Below, piece after piece: positions 10,219-18,446 of a stretch of 64,000 nt of DNA. The notes below the pieces were generated by a model. It was not told where the DNA came from and searched no databases. It worked only from the letters and a program-made list of their open reading frames with translations. The stretch comes from Deltaproteobacteria bacterium. GTDB taxonomy: Bacteria; Myxococcota_A; UBA9160; SZUA-336. The position numbers and the translations under genes were made by a program. Positions within the stretch are counted from its first letter, which is position 1; each line of letters starts with the position of its first letter. The stretch is taken from assembly GCA_029261925.1 (NCBI GenBank), contig JAJDAJ010000091.1:62001-126000 (forward strand), given 5' to 3'.

Positions 10219-11100
10219 GTGCGCCCCGGACCGCTCGAATGGGCGCTGCTGGTGGCGCTCTCGCTGATGTGGGGCACCGCCTTCGGCTTCACGCGCGTCG
10301 CCGTGGAGACCCTGCCCCCGACGACGGTCGTCGCATCGAGGGTGCTGATCGCGGCGCTGTTGCTGACGCTGGTCGCGCGGGCGCTCGGCCTGCGGCTGCC
10401 GGACCGGTCGCTCTGGTCGCGCCTGGCCCTCCTCGCGGCGGCGGGCAACGCGCTGCCGTTCTTCCTGATCGCCTGGGGGCAGCAGCGCATCGACAGCGGC
10501 CTGGCGGGGATCCTGATGGCGGTGATGCCGCTGGCCACGCTGGGTCTCGCGCACGCCTTCGTGCCGGGCGAGCGGCTGACCGGCGCCAAGCTGACGGGCT
10601 TCGGGCTGGGCCTGGCGGGCGTCGCGGTGCTCGTGGGTCCCGCGGTCCTGCGCGACCTGGGGGGCGCCGAGTCGACCGCGCAGCTGGCGGTGCTCGGGGG
10701 CGCGCTCTCCTACGCGATCAACGCGATCCTGTCGCGCCGCCTGCCCGTGATGCACCCGATCGTGTCCAGTGCGGGCGTCATGTGGATGGCGACGCTGATC
10801 ATGCTCCCGATCGCGCTGCTCCGCGACCGCGCGGCGCTGGCGGACGGAGCGCTCGACTCCCTGCTCGCCACCCTGGCCCTCGGGCTGATCGCGACGGCCG
10901 CGGGCACGGTGACCTACTTCCGGCTGATCGTCTCCAGCGGGCCGACGTTCGTCTCGGGCACCAACTACCTGATCCCGCTGGTCGCCGTCGGGGTGGGCGT
11001 GCTGCTCCTCGGCGAGCAGCCCGGCTGGCGCGCCGTCGTCGCGCTCGCCATGATCCTCGGCGGCCTGGGACTGTCCCAGCTCGGGAGGACCCGGCAATGA
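10219..11100 (+). CDS. EamA/DMT-family transporter
   Basis: A 293-residue drug/metabolite transporter with ten predicted hydrophobic helices in two EamA repeats. SLMWGTAFGFTRVAVETLPP is the typical first repeat start and YLIPLVAVGVGVLLLGEQPG the typical end of the second. The ORF track begins at 9439 inside the ABC permease gene, but the GTG at 10219 gives the right N terminus. The family exports or imports small metabolites; substrate is not predictable. The stop overlaps the next gene by ATGA. Confidence 0.88.
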   Translation: MRPGPLEWALLVALSLMWGTAFGFTRVAVETLPPTTVVASRVLIAALLLTLVARALGLRLPDRSLWSRLALLAAAGNALPFFLIAWGQQRIDSGLAGILMAVMPLATLGLAHAFVPGERLTGAKLTGFGLGLAGVAVLVGPAVLRDLGGAESTAQLAVLGGALSYAINAILSRRLPVMHPIVSSAGVMWMATLIMLPIALLRDRAALADGALDSLLATLALGLIATAAGTVTYFRLIVSSGPTFVSGTNYLIPLVAVGVGVLLLGEQPGWRAVVALAMILGGLGLSQLGRTRQ

Positions 11101-11522
11101 TCCCCCGCTCGATCGCCGCGCCCGCGGCCGCACTCGGCATGGTCGCGGCGCTCCTTGCACCCGACGTCACGGAGGCGGCAGATGTGGACTGGACCGCGAT
11201 ACAGCAGACGTCGGTCGTGGAGATCCTGACGATCGACCCCGACGGGGACCTGCGGGAGACCAAGATCTGGATCGTGGTGGTCGACGGCTCCGCGTGGGTG
11301 CGCACGAATCGCTCGCGCTGGCTCGCGAACATTCGCCGCGATCCCGAGGTGCGGCTGCGCGTGGGCGAGCGGATCTTCGAGCTTCGCGCCTCGGAGGTCA
11401 GCGACGCCGCCGCGCGCGAGAGCGCCGAGGCGGCGTTCAAGCAGAAGTACGGCTGGGTGCAGAGCGTGATGAGCTTCTTCCGCCTGCGCGAGCCCACCGT
11501 GCTGCGGCTCGAGCCGCGCTAG
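11097..11522 (+). CDS. Small exported DUF2255-like protein
   Basis: A 141-residue protein with an N-terminal signal peptide (hydrophobic AAAALGMVAALLAPDVTEA, likely cleaved after an A-x-A-like site). The mature part has the pattern of DUF2255 and flavin-reductase-like split barrels: VEILTIDPDGDLRETKIWIV, then WVRTNRSRWLANI and VRLRVG. Such domains resemble F420/FMN-binding split barrels, but cofactor binding is not shown and an exported version is unusual. ATG overlaps the preceding transporter stop. Function unknown. Confidence 0.65.
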   Translation: MIPRSIAAPAAALGMVAALLAPDVTEAADVDWTAIQQTSVVEILTIDPDGDLRETKIWIVVVDGSAWVRTNRSRWLANIRRDPEVRLRVGERIFELRASEVSDAAARESAEAAFKQKYGWVQSVMSFFRLREPTVLRLEPR

Positions 11523-11528
11523 CGCCGC

Positions 11529-12239
11529 TTGTTCGAGAGCAAGGCGGCGGCGCGCGAGGCGGTCTGGGAGCGGCTCTCGGCCTCGGGCGCCGCGCGCTTT
11601 CCGTTCCCGCCCCACGGGCGCATCCCGAACTTCGCGGGCGCGCGGGAGGCGGCCGAGCGGCTCCTCGAGCACCCTGTGCTCGCGTCCGCCCGGCGCGTCA
11701 AGGTGAATCCCGACGCGCCCCAGCTTCCGCTGCGCGTGGCGCTGCTGCGCCGCGGGGTCCGCGTGTACGTGCCCACGCCGCGGCTGCGCGCCGGCTTCCT
11801 CGAGCTCGATCCCGGGCGCATCGATGCCGGTGACCTGCGGCGCGCCGCCAGCATCGCGGGCGCGGCGCGCCACGGCCGGCCGGTCCCGCTGCGCGAGCTG
11901 CCCGCCATGGATGCGGTGGTCGCCGGCTCCGTCGCGGTCACCGCGGCGGGCGCCCGCTGCGGCAAGGGCCACGGCTATGCCGACATCGAGTACGCGATCC
12001 TGCGCGAGCTCGGACACCCGCCCGTGCCCGTGGCCAGCACCATTCACGAGCTGCAGCTGGTGGAGGGCTTCCCGGCCGATCCGCACGACCTGGCGCTGCG
12101 GCTGATCGCCACGCCGGAGCGTCTGATCGAGGTCGATGCACCGGAGGCCGGGCCGTCGGGAATCGACTGGGACCTGCTCGACGACGACGCCCTCGACGCG
12201 ATGCCCGTGCTGCGCGAGCTGCGCCGGGGACCGGTATGA
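11529..12239 (+). CDS. 5-formyltetrahydrofolate cyclo-ligase family protein
   Basis: A 236-residue protein of the 5-FTHF cyclo-ligase (MTHFS) superfamily, of the longer type related to MTHFSD. Evidence includes the N-terminal helix with KAAAREAVWERL, a RVKVNPDAPQLPLR segment in place of the usual variable region, and the conserved ITAAGARCGKGHGYADIEYAIL loop-and-helix (quoted family block: GKGHGYADIEYAIL). The TTG at 11529 is the only plausible start near the family N terminus. The enzyme would convert 5-formyl-THF to methenyl-THF using ATP; whether this divergent type does so is uncertain. Confidence 0.78.
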   Translation: MFESKAAAREAVWERLSASGAARFPFPPHGRIPNFAGAREAAERLLEHPVLASARRVKVNPDAPQLPLRVALLRRGVRVYVPTPRLRAGFLELDPGRIDAGDLRRAASIAGAARHGRPVPLRELPAMDAVVAGSVAVTAAGARCGKGHGYADIEYAILRELGHPPVPVASTIHELQLVEGFPADPHDLALRLIATPERLIEVDAPEAGPSGIDWDLLDDDALDAMPVLRELRRGPV

Positions 12240-12288
12240 TGCGACGCGCGACGCTCCCGGAGCGCCGGGCGTCGCCGGAGGACGCGCC

Positions 12289-13155
12289 ATGCCCATGCCC
12301 GGCGACATCCCGATCATCGATCTGATGCTCGGCATCCCGCAGCCGCGACAGAAGGGCAGCTACGACTTCATGCGCCCGCTGCTGCGCGACCGCGAGAGCC
12401 TGGAGCAGTTCGACTTCCCGCCGCAGTACATGTTCAAGGACTTCCCGAAGGTCCCCGAGCAGTCGGACTACGTGCGCTACACGCTCGACCTGATGGACCG
12501 CTTCAACATCGAGAAGGCGCTGATCGGCATCCGCCACGACACCGAGATCTCGCTGCGCGCCCTTCGAGAGCATCCCGACCGCTTCGTCGGCTCCCTCGAC
12601 GTCGACCCCAATCGCGGCATGGAGGGCGTCAGCGAGCTGGTCGAGATGTACGAGAAGTACGGCATCAAGGCGGCGACGGGGTTTCCGGCCGGAATGTTCC
12701 CGCAGGTCCCGATCGGCGACGCGCGCTGGTACCCGATCTTCGCCAAGTGCGTGGAGCTCGACATCCCGCTGTGCTGCTGCATGGGCATCCCGGGGCCGCG
12801 CATTCCGGGGCTCGCACAGCACGTGGAGCAGCTCGACGAGATCTGCTGGTTCTTCCCGGACCTCAAGCTCGTGATGCGCCACGGCGCCGAGCCGTGGCAG
12901 GACCTGGCCGTGAAGCTGATGCTCAAGTGGCCCAACCTCTACTACTCGACCAGCGCCTTCGCGCCCAAGCACTACCCGGAGGCGATCGTGCACTTCGCCA
13001 ACACGCGCGGTGCCGACAAGATCCTGTACGCGGGCTACTTCCCCTCCGGCCTCACGCTCGAGCGGATCTTCTCCGACATGCCCCACGTGCCGTTCCGCGA
13101 CCATGTCTGGCCGAGGTTCCTGCGCGAGAACGCGGTCCGGGTGTTCGGGCTCTAG
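12289..13155 (+). CDS. Amidohydrolase family 2 protein with missing N-terminal metal ligands
   Basis: A 288-residue amidohydrolase-2 fold protein, recognisable from its overall layout (GSLDVDPNRG, the YEKYGIKAATGF strand-helix, LKLVMRHGAEPW, RENAVRVFGL). The ORF track start at 12136 is rejected for the ATG at 12289, which has a GGAGGA ribosome binding site. The usual D-x-H after the first strand is replaced by IIDLMLGIPQ, and the C-terminal SxDYPH equivalent reads YAGYFPSGLT, so the canonical ligands are absent. It may be non-hydrolytic or use a different site. A TATGAT -10-like hexamer (12235) overlaps the upstream stop. Confidence 0.78.
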   Translation: MPMPGDIPIIDLMLGIPQPRQKGSYDFMRPLLRDRESLEQFDFPPQYMFKDFPKVPEQSDYVRYTLDLMDRFNIEKALIGIRHDTEISLRALREHPDRFVGSLDVDPNRGMEGVSELVEMYEKYGIKAATGFPAGMFPQVPIGDARWYPIFAKCVELDIPLCCCMGIPGPRIPGLAQHVEQLDEICWFFPDLKLVMRHGAEPWQDLAVKLMLKWPNLYYSTSAFAPKHYPEAIVHFANTRGADKILYAGYFPSGLTLERIFSDMPHVPFRDHVWPRFLRENAVRVFGL

Positions 13156-13162
13156 GGCCCGC

Positions 13163-13735
13163 TCAGCGGCTACCGCTCGCGAGGGCGCGCTCGAGCAGCA
13201 CCTCGGCGGCCTGGCGCGCGCGCTTGGCCGCCGCGTCGCCCCCGCTGCGCCACGCCTCGGCGATGGCGCCCTCGACCAGCAGCGCCAGTGCACCGGCGAG
13301 CGCGCGCCAGGGCCGGGCGCCCGTGGCGGCGCTCAGCGCCTCGAGCCGCTCGTGCAGCCGTGCCTTGTGCGCCACGGCCAGCGCGTGCGCCGGGTGCTCC
13401 GGGTCCGGGAACTCGGAGACGGCCCGCTGGAACAGGCAGCCGGCGAAGCCCGGATCCGCGAACCACTGCCCGAGCGCGTCGAACACGCACAGAAGCCGGG
13501 CACGCGGGTCGGGGGCGGACTGTACTGATCGATCCATCCAGTCAAGCCAGCGGCGGTTCCGCAGCTCCAGTGCGGCCAGGATCAGGGCGTCCTTCGAGCC
13601 GAAGTGATTGTACAGCGACATCCGGGCGACCCCGGCCTCCGCGAGGATGGCCTCGATGCCCACCGCATGGAAGCCCCGGCGGCAGAACAGCCGGATCGCC
13701 GCCTCCAGGAGCCGTTCTCGCGCGGCGAGTGCCAT
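13163..13735 (-). CDS. TetR/AcrR-family transcriptional regulator
   Basis: A 190-residue one-domain-plus-ligand-domain repressor. The N-terminal TetR helix-turn-helix is clear: RERLLEAAIRLFCRRGFHAV followed by GIEAILAEAGVARMSLYNHF. The C-terminal half is all-helical with a ligand pocket of unknown specificity (a TetR_C-like region with LFQRAVSEF). The ATG at 13735 lies 9 nt from a -10 hexamer and just downstream of a dyad that overlaps the -35 box, suggesting autoregulation. It lies immediately downstream of the ZIP transporter gene on the same strand and converges with the amidohydrolase at 12289. Confidence 0.92.
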   Translation of the reverse strand: MALAARERLLEAAIRLFCRRGFHAVGIEAILAEAGVARMSLYNHFGSKDALILAALELRNRRWLDWMDRSVQSAPDPRARLLCVFDALGQWFADPGFAGCLFQRAVSEFPDPEHPAHALAVAHKARLHERLEALSAATGARPWRALAGALALLVEGAIAEAWRSGGDAAAKRARQAAEVLLERALASGSR

Positions 13736-13743
13736 CGCCCCCG

Positions 13744-13772
13744 ATGATACGCGCGTTCTGGTGAACTGTCTA
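13744..13772 (-). promoter_or_regulatory. Sigma70-type promoter of the tetR-family gene
   Basis: On the minus strand TAGACA (13772-13767, five of six matches to TTGACA) and TATCAT (13749-13744) are separated by exactly 17 nt, ending 8 nt before the ATG at 13735. This is the best -35/-10 pair I found in the window. Confidence 0.7.
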
Positions 13773-13787
13773 GACCGATCTGTACAG
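13766..13787. promoter_or_regulatory. Putative TetR-family operator
   Basis: A 22-bp imperfect dyad in which 16 positions are symmetric, containing the two palindromes GTCTAGAC and CTGTACAG. It covers the -35 box of the TetR gene promoter and the last codons of the ZIP gene, a position suited to autorepression. Inferred, not tested. Confidence 0.5.
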
Positions 13788-14390
13788 AGCCAGTCCCTCG
13801 TGCCAGGCCAGGTACACCAGCAGCCCCGCGATCACCGCCGTCGCCCAGGGGTCGATGCTCTCCGCCACGTCCAGGGGGACCTGGGTGGCCAGCGCCACGC
13901 CCGCGACGCTGCCGGCGGCCAGACCGGTGGCCCGACCGAGGGCGGTCCCGATCCCGTCGCTGCGGGCGAAGCGCAGGGCGATGGCCGCGCTCACCGGGAC
14001 CGCGTGGAGCGTCAGGGCCAGGAGCATGCCCGCGTGCTCCCCCGCCGGGTGGACCAGCCCGCCGTAGGTGCCGAGCAGCACCCCGTCGATCAGGCGGTGC
14101 ACCACCAGCGCGGCGTAGCCGATCTCGACGCCGATCGCGTCGCGTCCCGTGTCGGGGCTCGCCCAGGCCAGCCCGGCCGAGAGCACCAGCGGCAGCGCGA
14201 AGGCGGCCAGGGCGGGTGCACCCAGGCTGTGCAGCGCCTCGGGCAGCAGGTGGCCGAGCCCGACCACGGCCGCGGCCAGCAGGGCCAGCACCTGAGCGGC
14301 GCGCACGCTCCGGCTGCGCTCCGGCCGCAGCAGGCCGAGCGCGGTACCCAGGGCGATCGCCCCCAGCGCGAGGAGGAGAGGCAGGATCAC
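13770..14390 (-). CDS. ZIP-family metal transporter
   Basis: A 206-residue membrane protein with about seven to eight hydrophobic helices. Motifs fit the ZIP family in degenerate form: HLLPEAL in an early helix, VVHRLIDGV (the H-x-x-x-D/E-G position of a metal-binding helix) and LHAVPVSAAIAL (the H-x-x-P position). ZIP proteins move Zn, Fe or Mn into the cytoplasm. The ORF track extends to 15212 through the neighbouring gene; the GTG at 14390 gives the correct N terminus (VILPLLLALGAIALG). It lies just upstream of the TetR gene on the same strand and may belong to its regulon. Confidence 0.75.
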   Translation of the reverse strand: MILPLLLALGAIALGTALGLLRPERSRSVRAAQVLALLAAAVVGLGHLLPEALHSLGAPALAAFALPLVLSAGLAWASPDTGRDAIGVEIGYAALVVHRLIDGVLLGTYGGLVHPAGEHAGMLLALTLHAVPVSAAIALRFARSDGIGTALGRATGLAAGSVAGVALATQVPLDVAESIDPWATAVIAGLLVYLAWHEGLALYRSV

Positions 14391-14437
14391 GGGCGCGGCA
14401 GGGTAGCCCGCGCCGCTCTCCCGTGCGCGGGCCCGGC

Positions 14438-15874
14438 TCAGCCGCGGCGCTCGGCCTCGACCGCCTCCTGCACGCGCGTCCCGTGGAAGAACTCCGGGTT
14501 GGCTCCCGCCCAGAGCCTGACCGGGTTGCCGAAGACGAAGTCGCGGAAGTCGGCGGTCGAGAACAGTCCCTCGTCCACCAGCTCCCGGGCCTCCTCGAGG
14601 ACCCCGCGCATGTCGGGCACGTCCCAGTGGCCGATGTCGGAGCTGAACACGGCGTTCAGGCGCAGGCCGTGCGGGTTGCGGCGCGTGTCGAAGGCCGTGG
14701 CGTTGGACGGGTCGTCGGCCTCGCAGCCGAAGAAGAAGCTCTCGCGGAACACCCGCGCCACGTCGTCGGGCGAGCGCACGCCGCAAGCGGCGAACTCGTC
14801 GATCGCGTCGAGCGGCTCGTCGGGATTGGAGAGCGTCTGCAGTGCGTAGTCCAGCCGGTCGAGGCTCTCGTTGAACGCCCGCGGTCCGTACTCCTTGATC
14901 AGCTGCTCCAGCAGCGCGCGGTCGAGGTTCGCGGGGTTGTAGTGCTGGATGTGCTCGACGTTGCGCTTCTCCCAGTGGCCCAGGATGTCCGAGTACAGCG
15001 TCGCAGCCCAGGCGACCCCGCCCTCGAGGAAGGCGCAGCGCAGCTCCGGGAAGCGGCGCGGCACGCCGCTGAGGAAGAGCGAGCGGCAGATCGCGTCGCC
15101 CGCCGCGGCGAAGTTCCCGATGTGGTTGAACACGTAGGAGTGGCTGGCCGCGCGGCTGCCCCAGCCCATTCCGCCCGAGTGGAAGCTCGGCGCGATCCCC
15201 AGCTCGACGCACCTCGCCCAGACCGGGTCATAGTCGTGCGCGCTGTCCACGCCGTACGTGTCCATCCAGGTCATCGGCCGCGGCGAGTCGCCGGCCATCT
15301 CCAGCGGACGGTGCACGAAGCTCGGGAGCATGGCGACCTTCAGCTCCAGCTCTCCCACCGCGTGCTCGAGCTCCTCGATCGCCTCCTGCGGGGTGTGCAT
15401 GGGAATCGTCGCGACCGGCGCGAGTCGGTCCTCGAGGCCCGCGTAGTGCTCGGAGGCGTAGCGGTTGAACGCGCGGCAGCCGGCGCGGCGCACCTCCTCG
15501 TCCTCGAAGTTCCCGGGCATCAGGCCGTACGTGGGGTAGAGCACCGCGAAGTCGAGGCCGAGCTCGTCGAGGCGTTCGTACATCAGGCGCGGCAGCATCG
15601 CGGTCGCGCGGTCGACCGTGTTGCGCGCCGGCAGTCCCCACCACGGCGGGCGCATGAAGCCGGCGGCTCGACGCTGCTCGGGGGTGAGCTTCTTCCAGCC
15701 GAGCATCCGGTCCACCTGCTGGCGAAAGCGCTCCTCGACGCCGGGTCCGGCCTCCTCGCGAACCAGGTCGCAGACCAGCGGCAGGTACTCGATCAGGTGG
15801 CCGTCCGAATCGATCACCGGGTGATCGATCTGCTCGCGGATGCGGGCGGCGCCGGGGTTCGGGTGCTGGAGCAT
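14438..15874 (-). CDS. Amidohydrolase family 2 metal-dependent hydrolase (large type)
   Basis: A 478-residue amidohydrolase-2 protein. VIDSDGHLIEYLPL provides the N-terminal metal motif, SFHSGGMGWGSRAASHSYVF the central His-containing loops, and FSSDIGHWDVPD the C-terminal Asp and His. Ligands therefore look intact. The ORF track extends to 16648; the ATG at 15874 is chosen because AGGAGG is directly upstream and a TATACT -10 hexamer lies 26 nt upstream. The protein is about 100 residues longer than its paralogs here. Substrate unknown; relatives include hydrolases and decarboxylases of ring compounds. Confidence 0.85.
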   Translation of the reverse strand: MLQHPNPGAARIREQIDHPVIDSDGHLIEYLPLVCDLVREEAGPGVEERFRQQVDRMLGWKKLTPEQRRAAGFMRPPWWGLPARNTVDRATAMLPRLMYERLDELGLDFAVLYPTYGLMPGNFEDEEVRRAGCRAFNRYASEHYAGLEDRLAPVATIPMHTPQEAIEELEHAVGELELKVAMLPSFVHRPLEMAGDSPRPMTWMDTYGVDSAHDYDPVWARCVELGIAPSFHSGGMGWGSRAASHSYVFNHIGNFAAAGDAICRSLFLSGVPRRFPELRCAFLEGGVAWAATLYSDILGHWEKRNVEHIQHYNPANLDRALLEQLIKEYGPRAFNESLDRLDYALQTLSNPDEPLDAIDEFAACGVRSPDDVARVFRESFFFGCEADDPSNATAFDTRRNPHGLRLNAVFSSDIGHWDVPDMRGVLEEARELVDEGLFSTADFRDFVFGNPVRLWAGANPEFFHGTRVQEAVEAERRG

Positions 15875-15899
15875 GGGTCCTCCTGGGCTGCGCAGGGGC

Positions 15900-15905
15900 A
15901 GTATA
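15900..15905 (-). promoter_or_regulatory. -10 element TATACT for the amidohydrolase at 15874
   Basis: TATACT on the minus strand, 25 nt before the ATG and upstream of an AGGAGG ribosome binding site. No matching -35 in the GC-rich spacer. It is back to back with the + strand element at 15952-15960. Confidence 0.5.
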
Positions 15906-15951
15906 CGGACCCGGGGGCCGCGGCCGCGGCGACGGGTTCCCCGGGGAGGCC

Positions 15952-15960
15952 TGCTAGAAT
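15952..15960 (+). promoter_or_regulatory. Extended -10 element (TGCTAGAAT)
   Basis: TGC followed by TAGAAT, only 9 nt before the GTG at 15970. A transcript would start 2-3 nt from or at the start codon, i.e. be leaderless or nearly so. Confidence 0.5.
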
Positions 15961-15969
15961 TCGCGGCCC

Positions 15970-16623
15970 GTGAACTTCTTCGGCCACGCCTGGATCGCGT
16001 CGCGCAGCCGCGCCGACGCCGCGTACGTGCTCGGCGCCATGCTGCCCGACCTGGCGCAGATGGCGGGCACGCGGCTCGGCGAGCCGCGGCACGCCGCGCT
16101 GCGGGAGGGCGTGGCCCTGCACCGCCGCACCGACTCCGTGTTCCACGGCACTCCGACCTTCGTGGCGCTGTACGCCCGCGCCGCCCGCGAGCTGCGCGGG
16201 CTGGGCCTGGCGCGCGGGATGTCGCGCGGCGCCGCCCACGTGGCGGTGGAGCTGCTGATCGACGGCGCGCTCGTGCTCGATCCGCACGCCGCGCGCGCCT
16301 ACGGCGCCGCGCTCGACGCCGCTGCGGACCCCCGCATCGACGCCGCGATCGCGTGGCCGCGGGAGTCGAGGCGCGTCTGGCGGGCGCTGCGGGATCGCCT
16401 GCGCCGCGGCGGGCCGCCGCTGGCCTACCGCGATCCGGCGCAGGTGGCGACGCGGGTCGCACGAGCCCTCGCGGGGAGGCCGCGGCTGGCGCTCGACGGG
16501 CACTCCGAGCGCGTGCTGCTGCACGAGGTCGCGCGCCTGCGCCCGATGGTGCTGGCGGAGCTGCCGCGCCTGATGCGCGACCTGGAGTCGGGCCTGCGCG
16601 AGCGGGCACCGGAGGTCGCGTGA
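15970..16623 (+). CDS. AcpH-like (ACP phosphodiesterase/DUF479-type) hypothetical protein
   Basis: A 217-residue helical protein. The N terminus MNFFGHAWIASRSRADAAYV, followed by LGAMLPDLAQMAG and ALHRRTDSVFH, follows the pattern of the acyl-carrier-protein phosphodiesterase family (MNFLAHL..., GN/AMLxD, HRxxD), an HD-like fold. Similarity is moderate, so it may not hydrolyse phosphopantetheine. The GTG at 15970 is supported by the conserved N terminus and by an extended -10 only 9 nt upstream. The stop overlaps the next gene start by GTGA, indicating coupling with the LLM oxidoreductase. Confidence 0.55.
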   Translation: MNFFGHAWIASRSRADAAYVLGAMLPDLAQMAGTRLGEPRHAALREGVALHRRTDSVFHGTPTFVALYARAARELRGLGLARGMSRGAAHVAVELLIDGALVLDPHAARAYGAALDAAADPRIDAAIAWPRESRRVWRALRDRLRRGGPPLAYRDPAQVATRVARALAGRPRLALDGHSERVLLHEVARLRPMVLAELPRLMRDLESGLRERAPEVA

Positions 16624-17627
16624 AGGTCGACCAGGGGGTCCTGGGCACCGACCTGGCCTCGGTGCCGGAGCGAGCGCGCCAGATCGAGGCCGACGGCTAC
16701 GACGGCCTGATCAGCGCCGAGATCAACAGCGAGCCGTTCTTCCCGCTCGTCCTGGCCGCCGAGCACACCGAGCGCATCGACCTGATCACCTCGATCGCCG
16801 TGGCCTTCGCGCGCAATCCCATGACGCTGGCGCAGGTCGGCCACGACCTGAACGCGTTCTCGCGCGGGCGCTTCGTACTGGGGATCGGCTCGCAGATCCA
16901 GGCGCACGTCACCAAGCGTTTCAGCATGCCCTGGTCGCGTCCCGCGGCGCGAATGCGCGAGTTCATCGGCGCCATGCGCGCGATCTGGAGCAGCTGGTAC
17001 GGCGGCGAGAAGCTCGCCTTTCGCGGCGAGTTCTACCGCCACACGCTGATGACGCCGATGTTCACGCCGCCCGATCTGAGCCACGGACCGCCGCGCGTGC
17101 TGCTGGCGGCCGTGGGGCCGCGCATGACCGAGGTCGCGGCCGAGGTCGCCGACGGGCTGATCGTGCACGCCTTCACCACGGAGCGCTACCTGCGGCAGGT
17201 CACGTTGCCGGCGGTCGAGCGCGGTCTCGAGCGCGCCGGCAAGCGCCGCGAGGACTTCGAGATCGTCTGCCCGGTGTTCACGCGGCTGGCCACCGACGCG
17301 CAGGCCTTCGAGGTGCAGACGCGGGCGCTGCGCGAGCAGATCGCGTTCTACGGCTCGACGCCCGCCTACCGGCCCGTGCTCGAGGCGCACGGCTGGGGAG
17401 AGCTGCAGACCGAGCTCAACCGGCTGTCCAAGCGCGGCAAGTGGGTCGAGATGGGCCAGCTGATCGAGGAGGACGTGATCGACGCGTTCTGCATCAGCTG
17501 CGAGCCGAAGCGCTTCGCGGACGTGGTCGCGGAGCGCTTTGCTGGCGCGCTGGACCGGCTGCTCGGGGTCCGCATCGACGATTCTGACGTGCGCCGCGAC
17601 CAGCTCGCGAAGCTGCGCGGGATCTGA
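16620..17627 (+). CDS. LLM class F420-dependent oxidoreductase (MSMEG_2256/TIGR03617-like)
   Basis: A 335-residue luciferase-like TIM-barrel oxidoreductase. VDQGVLGTDLASVPERA, GYDGLISAEINSEPFFPLVL and SRGRFVLGIGSQIQAHVTKRF match the subfamily described as F420-dependent in actinobacteria. The ORF track starts at 15840 but GTG at 16620, overlapping the upstream stop, is the correct beginning. It converges with an enoyl-CoA hydratase gene six nt away. If F420 is the cofactor, the organism must make it; no F420 biosynthesis gene is in the window. Confidence 0.88.
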   Translation: MKVDQGVLGTDLASVPERARQIEADGYDGLISAEINSEPFFPLVLAAEHTERIDLITSIAVAFARNPMTLAQVGHDLNAFSRGRFVLGIGSQIQAHVTKRFSMPWSRPAARMREFIGAMRAIWSSWYGGEKLAFRGEFYRHTLMTPMFTPPDLSHGPPRVLLAAVGPRMTEVAAEVADGLIVHAFTTERYLRQVTLPAVERGLERAGKRREDFEIVCPVFTRLATDAQAFEVQTRALREQIAFYGSTPAYRPVLEAHGWGELQTELNRLSKRGKWVEMGQLIEEDVIDAFCISCEPKRFADVVAERFAGALDRLLGVRIDDSDVRRDQLAKLRGI

Positions 17628-17633
17628 GCGCGC

Positions 17634-18440
17634 TCACTCGCCGGTGAACACCGGCTCCCGCTTCTCCATGAACGCGCGCGGTCCCTCGCGCGCGTCGCGC
17701 GAGCGGGTGACGCGGCCGGAGCACTCGGCCTCGATCTCGAAGGCGCGCGCGAGCGGCTCTCCGCTGGAGCGCAGCGCGGTCTCCTTGACCGCCGCGACCG
17801 CGAGCGGGCCATTGCGCGCGATGCTCCGCGCGATCTCGAGGGCGCGCTCCAGCAGCCGCGCGGGCTCGACGATCTCGTTGATCAGGCCCATGCGCAGGGC
17901 CTGCTGCGCCGACACCGGCTCGGCGGTGAGCAACAGCTGCATGGCGCTGGCCCAGGGGATCTGACGCGGCAGGCGCGCCATCGATCCGCCGCCGGGAACG
18001 ATGCCGCTGCGCGGCTCGGGCAGGCCGAAGCTGGCGTGCGGCGCAGCCACGCGGATGTCGGTCGCCAGCACCAGCTCGGTGCCGCCGCCGAGGGCCAGGC
18101 CGTTGACCGCCGAGACGATCGGCTTGTAGACGTCGTGGTCCTTGAGCAGGGCCACGCCCATGCGGTCCCTGCTCGCCAGCAGCGCGCGGTCCCACTCGTC
18201 GGCGGGCTCGCGCGCGCCGGTGAACAGCGGGATGAGCCGGCCGAGGTCGCCGCCGGCGCTGAAGGCACGCTCGCCCGCGCCGGTCAGGATCGCGCAACGC
18301 AGCTCCGGGTCGGTCTCGTACTCCGTCCAGGCCCCGGCCAGCTGCAGCGCCATCTGCGGCGAGATCGCGTTGAGCCGCTCCGGGCGGTTCATGGTCAGGA
18401 TCGCGACGCCGTCGCGGCGCTCGAGCAGGAGGTCGGGCAA
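17634..18440 (-). CDS. Enoyl-CoA hydratase/isomerase family protein
   Basis: A 268-residue crotonase-fold protein. Seen: AILTMNRPERLNAISPQMALQL at the N terminus, an oxyanion-hole segment AFSAGGDLGRL, and NGLALGGGTELVLATDIRVA, the hallmark of the family. These enzymes hydrate or isomerise enoyl-CoA in beta-oxidation or ring-degradation pathways. The start is TTG at 18440; the family N terminus leaves little choice. It is 6 nt downstream of the DUF4404 gene and probably in its transcript. Exact substrate unknown. Confidence 0.9.
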   Translation of the reverse strand: MPDLLLERRDGVAILTMNRPERLNAISPQMALQLAGAWTEYETDPELRCAILTGAGERAFSAGGDLGRLIPLFTGAREPADEWDRALLASRDRMGVALLKDHDVYKPIVSAVNGLALGGGTELVLATDIRVAAPHASFGLPEPRSGIVPGGGSMARLPRQIPWASAMQLLLTAEPVSAQQALRMGLINEIVEPARLLERALEIARSIARNGPLAVAAVKETALRSSGEPLARAFEIEAECSGRVTRSRDAREGPRAFMEKREPVFTGE

Positions 18441-18446
18441 GGCGCC

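Noticed and set aside
13288-13764. Plus-strand ORFs over the TetR gene
   Set aside because: Shadow reading frames of a clear TetR-family protein.
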